This document shows positions 53,888-64,000 of a DNA stretch of 64,000 nt, one piece after another. Position 1 is the first letter of the stretch; each line of letters starts with the position of its first letter. A program made the position numbers and the translations under genes. Origin of the DNA: Hepsetus odoe (Eukaryota > Chordata > Actinopteri > Characiformes > Hepsetidae); contig CM029393.1 in NCBI GenBank assembly GCA_017165825.1, positions 496,001 to 560,000 on the forward strand. Direction: 5' to 3'. The notes below the pieces were generated by a model, which saw nothing but the letters and a program-made list of their open reading frames with translations, was not told the DNA's origin and made no database searches.

Positions 53888-54510
53888 GATGATGTAAGGA
53901 TAGTGATCCAGGAAATGCAGAAAATAAAGTAAGTAAGGGTATATACAAAGATGATGAAGAATGGAAAGGCTGTTGGTCCGGTGTTTAGGAGAGGTGGCAG
54001 TGGAGTTTCTGACCATTGTTTTGTGATTGTTTAACAGTCTTGGAAAGTGAAAGGATGTCTTAGGAATGGGGTGTATCGGTACCAGTTTTCAAGAATAAGG
54101 GTGATGCACAGAGCTGTAGCCACAGCATGAATTTATGGGAAAGAGTAATGGAAGCTAGGTTAAGAAAAGAGGTGAGGATTAGTGAACAGCATTATGTTTT
54201 TATGCCAAGAAAGAACACTACAGATGCACTGTTTGCAGGGTGTTGGTGCTGAAGTACAGAGAAAGTCAGAGTTGCATTGTGCCTTTCTGAAAGTATATGA
54301 CAGGGTGCCTAGAAATGAGTTGTGGTTTTGTATGAGGAAGTCAGATAAAGTTACAGAGAAATACTGTTATTTCTCTGTAACTAATACTAGAATTACAGAG
54401 AGTAGTTCAAGATATGTAATGAGGGCAGTGTGACAGGGGTGAGATCTGCAGTAGGAGTGACGGATGCATTTAAGGTAAAGGTATTACAACAAGGATCAGC
54501 ACTGAGCCCA

Positions 54511-55015
54511 TGTAACGGTGTGGCCTACTCTGGACACAGGGAGCCACAAAGGGTTTGGACCCAAATGCAGTGCCTGAAGCTGCCAGTACCCAAAAACAGG
54601 TAGAAAACAAAATGCCCAAAATGGGTAGAAAACAAAATGCCCAAAACGGGTAGAAAACAAAATGCCCAAAACGGGTGAGCGTTTGAGCTTGAACGTTGTA
54701 GCAAAAAGGAAAAAATGAGAAACTCGGAAGGGAGGGTGCAGCGTCAGTCAGCACAACAAGCCGGAGCTCGAGGGTGCTGAACTGATGCAAACACAAAGCG
54801 AGAGAGACAGGGAGACCCGAGAGAAAACCCAAGGATCTCTACCAAATTACCGTCTGAGTCAAACAACGACCCAGCAACTCTGACTCGTTTTCTCTCCATT
54901 TAAATAAGCCCAAGCACAGGTGAACCAAATCACTGTTGATCACTGTGCCTGATTGGCAGGTCTCCCAACAGCGGTTTGGCTCCCCCTAGTGCCCCGTCAG
55001 GGTAGGGCTCTTACA
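54511..55015 (-). repeat. 3' LTR of the gypsy element
   Basis: TG...CA ends. It contains about three to four tandem copies of a 25-bp unit (54590-54672; unit 'ggtagaaaacaaaatgccca' plus 'aaacg'). It differs from the 5' LTR by scattered bases and a few small indels. Confidence 0.92.
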
Positions 55016-55665
55016 GGACCCCCCCTCCTAGGAACGGCACCGGACGTTCCCAAACTAGCAGCCTGGTCCCACCGAAAGGACCTGATGAGCTCAGGGTCCA
55101 GAATGTGACGAGCAGGGACCCACGAATGCCCCTCAGGGCCATAACCCTCCCAATCGACCAGAAACTGGGAGCGGCCCCGTACCCGGCGTTCCCTCAACAA
55201 TCGACGGACCGTATACGCCGGGGCACCATCAATAAGACGGGGTGCCGGAGTCGGGGCCCGCGCGCTACAAAGCACAGGCTTGAGGCGGGACACATGAAAA
55301 GTCGGGTTGATGCGCATAGACCTGGGCAGGCGCAAACGGTACGAAACCGGGTTGATTCTGCGGAGCACCTTGAAAGGACCCACATACTGTGGGGCCAGCT
55401 TCCGAGACTCAACACGGAGAGGCAGGTCTTTAGCAGAAAGCCACACCATCTGCCCAGGTCTAAAAGACAGCCCAAGGCGTCGCTTGCTGTCAGCCACCCG
55501 CTTCTGGGCTGCAGAGGCACGCTGAAGGGCTCTACGCGCTTTCAGCCAGGAGCGGCGGCAACGTCGCACCAAAAGAGCCGCAGAGGGGACCACCCCTTCC
55601 TCTTCCTGTTGCGGGAACACAGGTGGGGCAAAACCGAATTGACACTCGAAGGGGGACATACCCAA
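54997..55665 (-). pseudogene. Integrase C-terminal part and chromodomain of the gypsy element
   Basis: The minus-strand frame has HSSLGMSPFECQFGF-type text at its start, then FRPGQMVWLSAKDLPL and PQYVGPFKVLRRINPVSYRL (the GPY/F module), and then a chromodomain YTVRRLLRERRVRGRSQFLV followed by DWEGYGPEGHSWVP. Chromodomains steer integration toward particular chromatin. It is separated from the integrase core by deletions. Confidence 0.9.
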
Positions 55666-55832
55666 AGACGAGTGCCAGAGGGTGTTATGAGCGTATTCAG
55701 CCCATATGAGCTGGTCAGCCCAAGAGGAGGGAAGTTTGGAAGCTAGGCATCGGTCTGGCCATTAGACTGGGGATGGTAGCCAGAAGAGAGACTAGCGGTG
55801 GCCCCTAAGGAATTACAAAAGGTCTTCCAAAG

Positions 55833-56351
55833 CTACTGAACTGAGAAACAATGTCCACAGGTAAGCTGGATGCTGACTATATGGTGGAGTAGCAACTCTG
55901 CCGTTTCTTTGGCAGAAGGGAGTTTACGCAGCGCTATGAACCTGCCTGCTTTTGAGAACCTATCCACAACCACTAGGATTACAGTATTACCACGAGAAGG
56001 GGGAAGGCCTGTGATAAAATCCAGAGAGAGATGTGACCATGGGCGTTTGGGAATTGGCAGTGGGTGCAAGAGACCTGCAGGTCTGGCTCTGGGATCCTTA
56101 TTACTGGCACAAACCCTACAGGCTGCCACATGAGCTCGAACCTCTCGGTCCATTCTTGGCCACCAGAATCGCCTTCTGAGGAATTCTAGGGTGCGAGTAA
56201 CCCCTGGGTGGGCAGTGAAACTCAAAGCATGTCCCCAGTCCATTACTTTGGCCCTTACAACAGACGGGACATATAGCTTGCCCCCAGGATCAGGCTCTGA
56301 GGCCAGGGCATTACTCACTTCCGTTTCAATCCCCCAGCGTATAGGAGCCAC
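55833..56351 (-). pseudogene. Integrase N-terminal domain and part of core
   Basis: The frame shows the zinc-binding region (HPGVTRTLEFLRRRFWWPRM and HVAACRVC) and the first catalytic Asp in SLDFITGLPPS. Just downstream (about 55740-55830) the stretch expected to hold the second catalytic Asp is shortened and out of frame. The following catalytic Glu position reads Asp, and the next segment is missing. This integrase cannot be active. Confidence 0.88.
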
Positions 56352-56824
56352 AATTCTCTGCCGGGGAACAATGGGTTCAGGGGGACCCTCGGAGATAGGA
56401 GAGTCCCATTGGCGAGAGAGAGCATCAGGCTTGAGGTTCTTAGACCCAGGGCGATACGACAGCAGGAAGTCAAATCGGGCAAAGAACAGAGCCCACCTAG
56501 CCTGACGGGGTTTGACGGGTTGGCTTGCTCGATATAGGCCAGATTCTTATGGTCGGTCCAGACCAGTACCTGATGTTGAGCTCCCTCAAGCCAATGCCTC
56601 CATTCCTCAAAGGCAAGCTTAACCGCCAGCAGCTCCCAATCTCCTATGTCATAATTACGTTCGGCGGGAGAAAGGCAGTGGGAAAAGTAAGCACATGGGT
56701 GCAGTTTATTATCGGGAGCCAAACGCTGGGACAAAACCGCCCCAACTCCCACCTCTGACGCATCCACCTCAACAATAAAAGGGAGCTTGGGATCAGGATG
56801 CTGAAAGACAGGGGCCGCGGACAC
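56315..56824 (-). pseudogene. RNase H region of the gypsy element
   Basis: It reads PFIVEVDASEVGVGAVLSQR (first catalytic Asp), ERNYDIGDWELLAVKLAFEE (Glu) and VLVWTDHKNLAYIEQ (Asp). It then leaves the correct frame near 56500. It is also out of frame with the upstream RT, by a break near 56810. Confidence 0.9.
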
Positions 56825-58445
56825 TGAAAGCCTCCTGGGCCTGTGGGGTCCAGTGAAAACGCACCACTGTCTTGCGGGTAAGGGCAGTCAAGGGGGCTGC
56901 TATCGTGCTAAAGTTACACACAAAACGACGGAAAAAGTTTGCAAAGCCCAGAAACCGTTGCACTAGGCGGACCGAGGTGGGGCGTGGCCACTCTGCCACT
57001 GCTTTTATTTTATTTGGGTCCATGCTCAGCTGCCCCTGGGAGACTACAAAGCCCAGGAAGGTGACGGAGCGAGCATGGAATAGGGACTTTTCAAGTTTTA
57101 CGAATAAATGATGCTCTAAGAGCAGTTGGAGGATCCTTCGCACATGGACCTTGTGTTCGCCCTCTGTCCGACTACAAAGGAGAATGTCGTCCAGATAGAC
57201 GGACGCGTAATGATTCAGGGCCTCTCTTAAGACCTCATTTATGAAACGCTGGAAAACTGCTGGAGCATTCATAAGCCCAAAAGGCATAACAAGGTACTCA
57301 TAATGCCCTGATGGCGTGATGAAGGCAGTCTTCCACTCATGTCCCTCCCTGATCCGGATGAGGTTGTAGGCGCTGCGCAGGTCCAGTTTGGTAAAAATGG
57401 ATGCCTGTTGCAGCACCTCAAAGGCTGTTGACATGAGAGGCAAGGGGTACCTGTCCTTAATAGTTATCTTATTGAGGCCCCGATAATCAATACATGGACG
57501 GAGACCACCATCCTTCTTACCCACAAAAAAGAACCCCGCCCCTGCGGGGGATGTAGAAGGCCTAATAAAACCCAGAGCCAGGGCCTCTTGGATGTAATCC
57601 TCCATGGCCGCCTTCTCGGGACCCGAGAGGGAAAACAGGCGGCCCCTAGGAGGAGTCGTGCCCGGAAGCAAGTCTATAGCACAATCATAGGGCCTGTGAG
57701 AAGGAAGGAGTTGGGATTTCTGTTTACTAAAGACCTCTTGGAGGTCCCAATATTCTGAGGGAACTGTTTTCAGACCTGGAATCACCTCAGAAGCGAGTGG
57801 AGTTTTAGGGGCCTGACCAGTGATAAAACAAGAACGCGTACAATGAGGTCCCCAGGCCACTACCGATCGGGTTAACCAGTCCAAATGAGGATTATGTCGC
57901 TGTAGCCAGGGAAATCCCAAAATAAGGGGTAGATCAGGAGCCCGAACAAGAAGCTGGGGCAGCCGTTCGCAATGGAGACCAATACACAGAGTTATGGGGA
58001 GAGTTTGCTGAGTAATAACCCCCGAAGCTAAGGCCCGCTCATCAATAGCTGCCAGGGGGAGTGGCCGATCCAGGGTCTCTATGGGTAAACCCCATTTCTT
58101 GGCTAGCTCTGCGTCTATAAAGTTACCGGTAGCCCCTGAGTCTATGAAAGCCTGAAGCCGTTCCTCTCTAACTGAACCCCAACGTAAGGAGGAGCTGAGA
58201 AACACCCCTGAGGGCTGTGGGAACACTGGAGGGCCTGCCACAGAGTCCTTATGCTGTGACAGGCCTCCTAATTTGATTTTTTGCTCAGGGCAGGATGCTC
58301 GAAGGTGACCGGAGCAACCGCAATAAAGGCATCTGCCTTGCCGCATCCGGTCCTCCCGTTCCTGACGGGAGAGACGAGCATGACCGAGCTGCATGGGCTG
58401 AGGTTCTTGTGAAGTGTCCTCAGCCTGTGGAAGAATGGGAACCAC
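56793..58445 (-). pseudogene. Zinc knuckle, protease and RT of the gypsy element
   Basis: A 550-codon minus-strand piece. Residues 39-52 are a CCHC knuckle CLYCGCSGHLRASC. Residues 100-110 hold the aspartic protease box FIDSGATGNF. The RT follows, with FTKLDLRSAYNLIRI, VMPFGLMNAPAVFQ and the catalytic YLDDILLCS at about 417-425. It lies in the same frame as the upstream gag piece, parted only by a TAA at 58449-58451. Confidence 0.92.
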
Positions 58446-58448
58446 ATA

Positions 58449-59195
58449 TTATGGGTTGGCTCGTGGTCGTTGAGACCTTTTGGTCTCCCGAGCCTGTCTA
58501 CGCTCCCTAAGGCGGTTATCAATCCTCAGGGAGAGATCAACTAAGCCCTCAAAAGAGTTAGGGGGTTCCCGTGGAGCCATTTCATCTCTGAGGTCACTAT
58601 TGAGACCCTGAGAATAGGTCGCCATTAGTGCCATTGCGTTCCAACCACTTCCCGCGGCTAAGGTACGTAACTCAATGGCGTAGTCCGCAACCGACCTCCT
58701 TCCCTGTCGTAGTTGGAGCAGGGCGAAACTGACCTCCCTTCTACTGCTGGTATGGTCGAAAGTGTCCCTGAGTGCAGAGGTAAACTGATCGAGGGAGGAG
58801 AATACCTCTGGCAGGTGTTCCCACACTGGGGTGGCCCACGACAGTGCGCTCCCTGTGAGCAATGAGACAACATAGGCCACTTTAGCTCTTTCAGTCGGAA
58901 ACCGAGCAGGTTGTTGCTCAAATACCAGAGAGCATTGGAGGAGGAAACCACCCAATCGTCCCTGGGCACCATCAAAGCACTCGGGGGGCGGTAAAAAGGG
59001 CATTGGTGGTACCACAGTAACGGGAGGGGGGGCTACAGCTCTGGCTGCAAGAGGTTCAGGTCTATTTTGCAGGGCAGTATTGATTGCCTGCAACTGGGAT
59101 GTTATCTGCTGCAGGATCTGTTCATGCCTGCCTATGGTAGCGCCCTGAGCAGCAAGAGCCGTCTGAAAGGCATCTCCGGGCAATGCTGGGTCCAT
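58449..59195 (-). pseudogene. Gag capsid region of the gypsy element
   Basis: The 248-codon frame starts MDPALPGDAFQTALAAQGAT, with a heptad-like helix, a proline-rich stretch, then the capsid text FDGAQGRLGGFLLQCSLVFE and AYVVSLLTGSALSWATPVWE. It stops at TAA (58449-58451) before the zinc knuckle. Knuckles normally belong to gag, so this stop is probably a disabling change; readthrough cannot be ruled out. Confidence 0.9.
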
Positions 59196-59211
59196 ACTGG
59201 CTGGGTTGTTC

Positions 59212-59712
59212 TGTAACGGTGTGGCCTACTCTGGACATAGGGAGCCACACAGGGTTTGGACCCAAATGCAGTGCCTGAAGCTGCCAGTACCCAAAAACGG
59301 GTAGAAAACAAAATGCCCAAAACTGATAGAAAACAAAATGCTCAAAACAGGTAGAAAACAAAATGCCCAGAACGGGTGAGCGTTTGAGCTTGAACGTTGT
59401 AGCAAAAAGGAAAAAATGAGAAACTCGGAAGGGAGGGTGCAGCGTCAGTCAGCACAACAAGCCGGAGCTCGAGGGTACTGAACTGACGCAAACACAAAGC
59501 GAGAGAGACAGGGAGACCCGAGAGAAAACCCAAGGTTTTCAAAACCCTCTTTACCAAATTACCGTCTGAGTCAAAGAACGACCCAGCAACTCTGACTCAT
59601 TTTCTCTCCATTTAAATAAGCCCAAGCACAGGTGAACCAAATCACTGTTGATCACTGTGCCTGATTGGCAGGTCTCCCAACAGCGGTTTGGCTCCCCCTA
59701 GTGCCCCTTACA
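59212..59712 (-). repeat. 5' LTR of the gypsy element
   Basis: In the minus sense it has TATTTAAATGG, and about 30 nt later GTTGCTGGGTCGTTC, the predicted RNA 5' end. The sequence just after the LTR (59211 leftward), GAACAACCCAGC, pairs with it over 11 of 12 bases. Confidence 0.9.
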
Positions 59713-59814
59713 GCCCAATCTTGTTTAAAATGGTAATGGACAGGTTGACGGACAAAGGTAAACAGGAGTCGTTGTGGATGATGATGTTTGCTGAGGAAAT
59801 AGTCTTCTGTAGCG

Positions 59815-59990
59815 TGGTGGTGGTCTAGAGGTAGGGCACTTTCCTATGGACCTTTATATTAAGATGTTGATGGTTCAGCACAACCACCATTGGGTCTCTG
59901 AACAAGAATTGCTCCAAGGGGTCTGCCCCTGGACATCGGAGTCGCTCTGGATAAGAGCATCTGCTAAATGCCATAAATGTAAATGTAGTA
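59815..59990 (+). repeat. SINE family S3 with L2-type tail
   Basis: Head 'gtggtggtggtctagaggta', tail 'gctctggataagagcatctg' 'ctaaatgccataaatgtaaa', inserted in LINE copy F. GTAG is present on both sides and may be a short duplication. Confidence 0.85.
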
Positions 59991-60683
59991 AGAGTACGGA
60001 ACAGCTTGAGAACTTGGAGAGATGGGGATATGCTCTAGAGAGGAGTGGAATGAAAGTGAGTTAGACAAAGACAGAATACATGAGTGTGAACAAAAGGGAG
60101 GAAAGTGGAGTGGTTAGGATGCAAAGAGTAGAGGTGGAGAAATTTAAATACTTGGGATCAACAGTTCAGAGTAACGGCAAGTGGTGAAGAGAGGTGAAGA
60201 AGAGAGTGCAGGCAGGTTTGAATGGGTGGAGAAGTGTGGCTGGACAGATCTGTGACAGACGGGTACCAGCAAGAGTAAAAGGGAAGGTTTACAGGACAGT
60301 AGTGAAACCAGCTATGTTCTATGGTGTCAGACTTAAAAGGACATGTCCAGAGGAGAGACAAGGATTATATTGGGAGGAGGATGTTGAAAATGGAGCTGCC
60401 AGGAAAGAGGAAAAGAGGAAGGTTCATGGACATGGTGAGAGAGGACTTACAGGTGGTTGGTTTGAAAGAGAAAGATGCAGAAGACAGGAAGAAATGGAAA
60501 TGGAAGATCTGCTGTGGTGACCCCTAAATGGAACAGCTGAAAGGAAAAGAAGATTATTGTGTTATAATATTAGTAAATTAGTGAATTATCAAATTTTTGT
60601 CCTGATTTAAAAAAAAAAAAGGTTTTACATGCCAGTAACTCCTTCATCTATATAGTTTAATTAAAAGAAAGACTTTTTATCCT

Positions 60684-60903
60684 AGTGAGCTCACAGCCCA
60701 GCAAACCACAACGTAATGCATCCTCTGCATTTAACTCATACACACATGCAGCACAGGGCAGCCATATCCAGTACCCAGGGAGCAATGATGAGGATGATAT
60801 CTTGCTTAAGGGTACCTCAGAACAACTTACTGGTTCAGGATTCAAACTTACAAGCTTCTGATCCAGGAGCCCAGTCCCTAACCAGCAGGCCACCACTGCC
60901 CCT
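60684..60903 (-). repeat. SINE family S1, minus strand, diverged
   Basis: The body 'tgcatttaactcatacacac' to 'gggtacctcagaacaactta' and the head complement 'accagcaggccaccactgcc' are recognisable. Confidence 0.85.
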
Positions 60904-63104
60904 CTAATTGTTTTTGTAAAGCCAAGTAAACCCAGTTTCACTTTGTGAAATCTTTAGAATATTCTATGTTTCTGTAGAATGTTGACATAATAGAATAGAA
61001 TAGAATAGAATAGTACTGTTTTCTATTCTACTCTAGAATAGTACTGTTTTCTATTCTATTCTAGTACTGAAAAAGTACTGTTTTGTTGTTTGAAAATGAA
61101 CATGTATTACATTTATTTGAGTGACAAAACAAGTGAAATTAAAGCATCTTCAATTAATGGTGCTTATTGTGTTGAATAAGGTTAAAAAAACAAGTCACAG
61201 TCAGACAGATTGTGTACAAATGAAGGAAATTCTTGACCTTTATTATCCTAAACCTTTAATTAGTCTTAAATCAACAAAGCCACTAAAGGCATTACTCACA
61301 CTGGCTGAAGAAAATGTAAATGTAAATGGGTTTACTATCAGGGGGGACACTGAAAAGGAATGGTGTTCATGAAAGGGTTTCATTATATATGCACTATTCT
61401 CCATAAAGAACATTGCTGTCTACTACAGTTTGATGTAAAGATTATGTGAACAAGCCATGTTTTAAAATAAAACATTGGAAAAATGTTTTATGGATGGATG
61501 AAACCAAAACAGAACTTTATGGTGTAAATTGGATAATTTTTTTTTTTATTAGTATTTTAGCCTGGAGTGTCTTCAGAGTCACAATAAAGGGTAGCCAATC
61601 ATGATAGTGTCTGAGTGAAAAGGGGCAAGAAATCTAAATCATTTTTGGTATGGCAAATGGCAAATACAGTTATACAAATGGCAAATACAGTTATACAGTT
61701 CTGGTAACACTTAAAATAAAGTTAAAATGACTGAAGTACAGTATTAATGTTAAACCCAAAGGCTGAAACTGTAGCTGGTAACCAAAAGATAAAGAGAAGA
61801 TTCCGATTTAAATGCAGAAGATGCATTTTACCGTTGTTCACAGAGTGCTGCACTGTATGCTCAGAAATGGTCACTTTCACGTTTAAGAAATGTGTTTTTG
61901 AATGTTTTTCTAGCAATAGACTATACATTTATGAACAAATTAATTATGTGCTGCGAATATTATAATATTATGATTGTTATAAAAAATCACCTTTTCTTGC
62001 CTGACGCAGTGAAAATTATTACATTAGATTTTACTCTAATGGGTTTATAATGGAAAGGCCTATAACTTTATAAGTAACTGTCCTGGTTTTACTATCCATC
62101 CAAACACAGTGTTTTTTATTTTAGACTTTAGCACAAACATCACTCTTCCTACTTTTACCTAACAGGGTGAAAGTGTCTCTTTACTGAGTTACTGAGTGCC
62201 GTGTGTGTGTGTCTATGTTACTCAATTTCCTCCACTGCTCTGAGCTGTATTGGGCCGCACACTGCTGCTGGCAGATTGCAGGCTGCATTGCTGTAGATAG
62301 TGGCGCAGGAAGTGGAACTAATTCTGTTCTTAGCAGCTAAAAGGTTTGGATAGTGTTTCAGCTCACTGGCCTCTATAGCAAGAGCTTCTTCAAAAGACAG
62401 CACTTTCTTTTTCTTTTTTAATGCTGATTTTATTCAGATCATCTCCTGAGAATATTTGTAGATAAAGCAAAAAAAAACTTTTTGTTTCCTAGAAAAGTGG
62501 TTCAGTAGTGATTAGATTAGAAAGTTTAAAGGGTAATGCTGAGTTAGATGTGAGTACAGAAGAGTTTTGCATATATTTGCTGATTCTTATAATTGAATGC
62601 ATACATGAATGTGGGGAAAAGATATATAATATTCTTTCAGATTCTTGGCAAAGATTTGAATGCATTTGAAGTTTAATCAGCTGATCCAGTATTCCACATT
62701 TCTGAAAGTTTTATATGTAAATTTGGCATTATGTGTAAGCCTGAATGTGAGTTTGCATTTTCTTGCATTTTTTTACCTAAACTAAACAAAATGATTCTTT
62801 AATCCATTTAAAAGATTAAGCAAAAGCAATGAAAATAATTATTGTTAAATTTAAAAAATTGCATTGGAAGTACATTCAAAACACTGTATCAAAATTTAAA
62901 ACCAAATACCTGATCTGATGTTGCATGCAAAATTGAACAAAATGAAAAGATCCCCATTTCAGAAATAGTTTACTTTATAGCCTGTACAATGTATTGCTAT
63001 TCATATTCTACGGTCCATTTTCCAGTTCACTATATTGCAAACAGTGTTACCAACACTTCTAAAAAGCAAATGAGAAATTGAGTGAATCATTCCGAAACAT
63101 ATAA
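60904..63104. other. Presumed receptor intron with little recognisable content
   Basis: It includes the AATAG repeats (60985-61086) and possible Tc1-like scraps at about 61180-61530 ('ggatggatgaaaccaaaaca'). A moderately GC-richer block lies at 62155-62410 with an open minus-strand frame of 61 codons and no known motif. No glutamate-receptor exon was found. Confidence 0.4.
60985..61086. repeat. (AATAG)n repeat and inverted satellite units
   Basis: Five AATAG units are followed by two copies of 'tagtactgttttctattcta', whose complement is the AATAG stretch. The block can fold back on itself. Confidence 0.85.
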
Positions 63105-64000
63105 TTTAATATTCCTTCCTGTTCTCTGCATCTTCCTCTTTCACACTCTCTGCATGTCTTCTCTCACTACATCCATAAACCTCCTCTTGGCCTTCCTCTT
63201 TACATCTTGCCTGGCAGCTCCATTCTCCCAATATGCTCTTTGTCTCTCCTCTGCACATGTGCAAACCAACACAGTCTCATTTCACTTAAAGTAGCATATC
63301 TGGTCTCACTACCATCTTATAAACCTTCCCTTTCGCTCTTACAGAAACCCGTCTGTCACAGATAACTTCTGCCACTCTTCACTCTTCCATTCTAACCTGC
63401 TTACACTCTCTTCTTCACCTCTCTCTCTCGGCCTTTCATGTTACACTAAACTGTTGACTCCAAGTATTTAAACTTCTTTATTTTTGCCACCTGCACTCCT
63501 TTTATCCTTAGAATTCCACCTCTCATTCACACTCATGTATTCTGCCTTTGTCCTTCTGAGTTTCATTCCTCTCCTCTCTAGAGCATATCTTCACCTCTCA
63601 AGGGTCTTCTCAAGCTGTTCCCTACTCTCGCTTCAGATCACAGTGACATCTGCAAACATCAGATTTGTCCACAGGGAAACCTGTCTAATCTTGTCTTTCA
63701 ACCTGTCCATCACTATTGCAAACAAGAATGGGCTGCTTGATGTAATCCCAAATCTAACTTAAATGCATTCGTCACTCCAACAGCAGACCTCACCTCTTTC
63801 ACACTGCCCTCATACATATCTTATACCTCACTTACATACTTCTCTGGCACTCCTGACTTTCTCAGAACTTCTTTCTAGGCACCCCATCTTATGCTTTCTT
63901 CAAATCCACAATGGCACAATGCAACACCTGAGCTTCTTCATACTTTTACATCAACTGCCTCAGAGCAAACTTTGCATCTGTAGTGGTCTTTCCTGGCATG
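63105..64000 (-). mobile_element. RTE-like LINE copy G, 3' part, minus strand
   Basis: Read on the minus strand it runs from the RT catalytic region at the right window edge down to the basic C-terminal tail near 63110. Plus-strand text such as 'acctcctcttggccttcctc' is the complement of the GRPKRRF codons. Frames are broken. Confidence 0.8.

Larger units (their letters stand above)
54511..59712 (-). mobile_element. Ty3/gypsy retrotransposon of sushi (chromovirus) type, decayed
   Basis: Two 501-505 bp LTRs flank a 4.2-kb interior, all bounded by the 5-bp duplication GCCCA (54506-54510 and 59713-59717). On the minus strand the order is gag, zinc knuckle, protease, RT, RNase H, integrase, chromodomain. 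That order with a chromodomain, and the gag text FLLQCSLVFEQQP, fit vertebrate sushi-like elements. An A/G tract (AGGAGGGGGGG) abuts the 3' LTR. Nonsense and frame breaks plus integrase deletions make it non-autonomous now. It inserted into LINE copy F. Confidence 0.93.
53555..60560 (+). mobile_element. RTE-like LINE copy F, split by a gypsy element and a SINE
   Basis: LINE spacer and RT text runs from 53555 to 54510 ('tggaagctaggttaagaaaa', GVTDAF-like text, then 'aaggatcagcactgagccca'). It stops at the gypsy LTR and resumes at 59718 ('atcttgtttaaaatggtaat' 'ggacaggttgac'). A SINE interrupts at 59815-59990, after which the thumb and C-terminus follow to GDP-stop near 60527. It has many small deletions and stops. 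Confidence 0.85.

Noticed and set aside
55105..55746. 213-codon plus-strand open frame
   Set aside because: It is antisense to the gypsy integrase and chromodomain region.
1..64000. CRISPR arrays, operons, bacterial promoters
   Set aside because: No regularly spaced repeats with unique spacers and no prokaryotic gene layout; the DNA is vertebrate.

Overview
The window reads as nuclear DNA of a bony fish, almost certainly a teleost. It holds split vertebrate genes with GT-AG introns, and it is packed with element types typical of fish: RTE-like and L2/Rex1-like LINEs, tRNA-derived SINEs, Tc1/mariner relics, and Ty3/gypsy elements of the sushi (chromovirus) type. I cannot name the species. No bacterial, CRISPR or operon-type features are present.

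Two host genes are recognisable. The first is ccdc120 on the + strand. Nine coding exons between 18152 and 31207 join in frame into a 575-codon reading frame. Its start, its 'LTGKL...PLE.GER' block, its RRSNSSEAL motif, its RTKSCGP motif and its ALEGLRDWY motif all match vertebrate CCDC120. A long, almost repeat-free AT-rich stretch follows the stop codon (31208-35760) and may be 3' UTR. The second gene is a group III metabotropic glutamate receptor, also on the + strand. Only its first coding exon is present (52579-53152), with a likely untranslated first exon at about 51420-51503. That exon contains two apparent frame breaks, one just after the signal peptide and one near its end. No later exon is visible before the window ends.

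Region by region: 1-1341 is the 3' half of an RTE-like LINE. 1.4-12.9 kb is mostly old DNA transposons, SINEs and an inverted RTE piece. 13.0-17.1 kb is an LTR element split by an L2-type LINE. 18.1-31.2 kb is ccdc120, with a solo LTR, a second LTR element, many SINEs and Tc1/mariner pieces in its introns. 31.2-35.8 kb is quiet. 35.8-48.5 kb is a graveyard of at least five RTE-like copies cut by SINEs, a Tc1-like element and a tRNA-Gly-like sequence. 49-50.7 kb holds Tc1 relics and a perfect 41-bp palindrome. 51-53.2 kb is the glutamate-receptor 5' end. 53.5-60.6 kb is an RTE-like LINE carrying a 5.2-kb gypsy element and a SINE. 63.1-64.0 kb is another inverted RTE piece.

The most interesting mechanistic signal is in the LTR elements. 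In three separate copies, the sequence just downstream of the 5' LTR is complementary to the predicted 5' end of the transcript from the same element. In the two non-autonomous copies the pairing partners have changed together. This is what self-primed reverse transcription (the Tf1/sushi mode) predicts.
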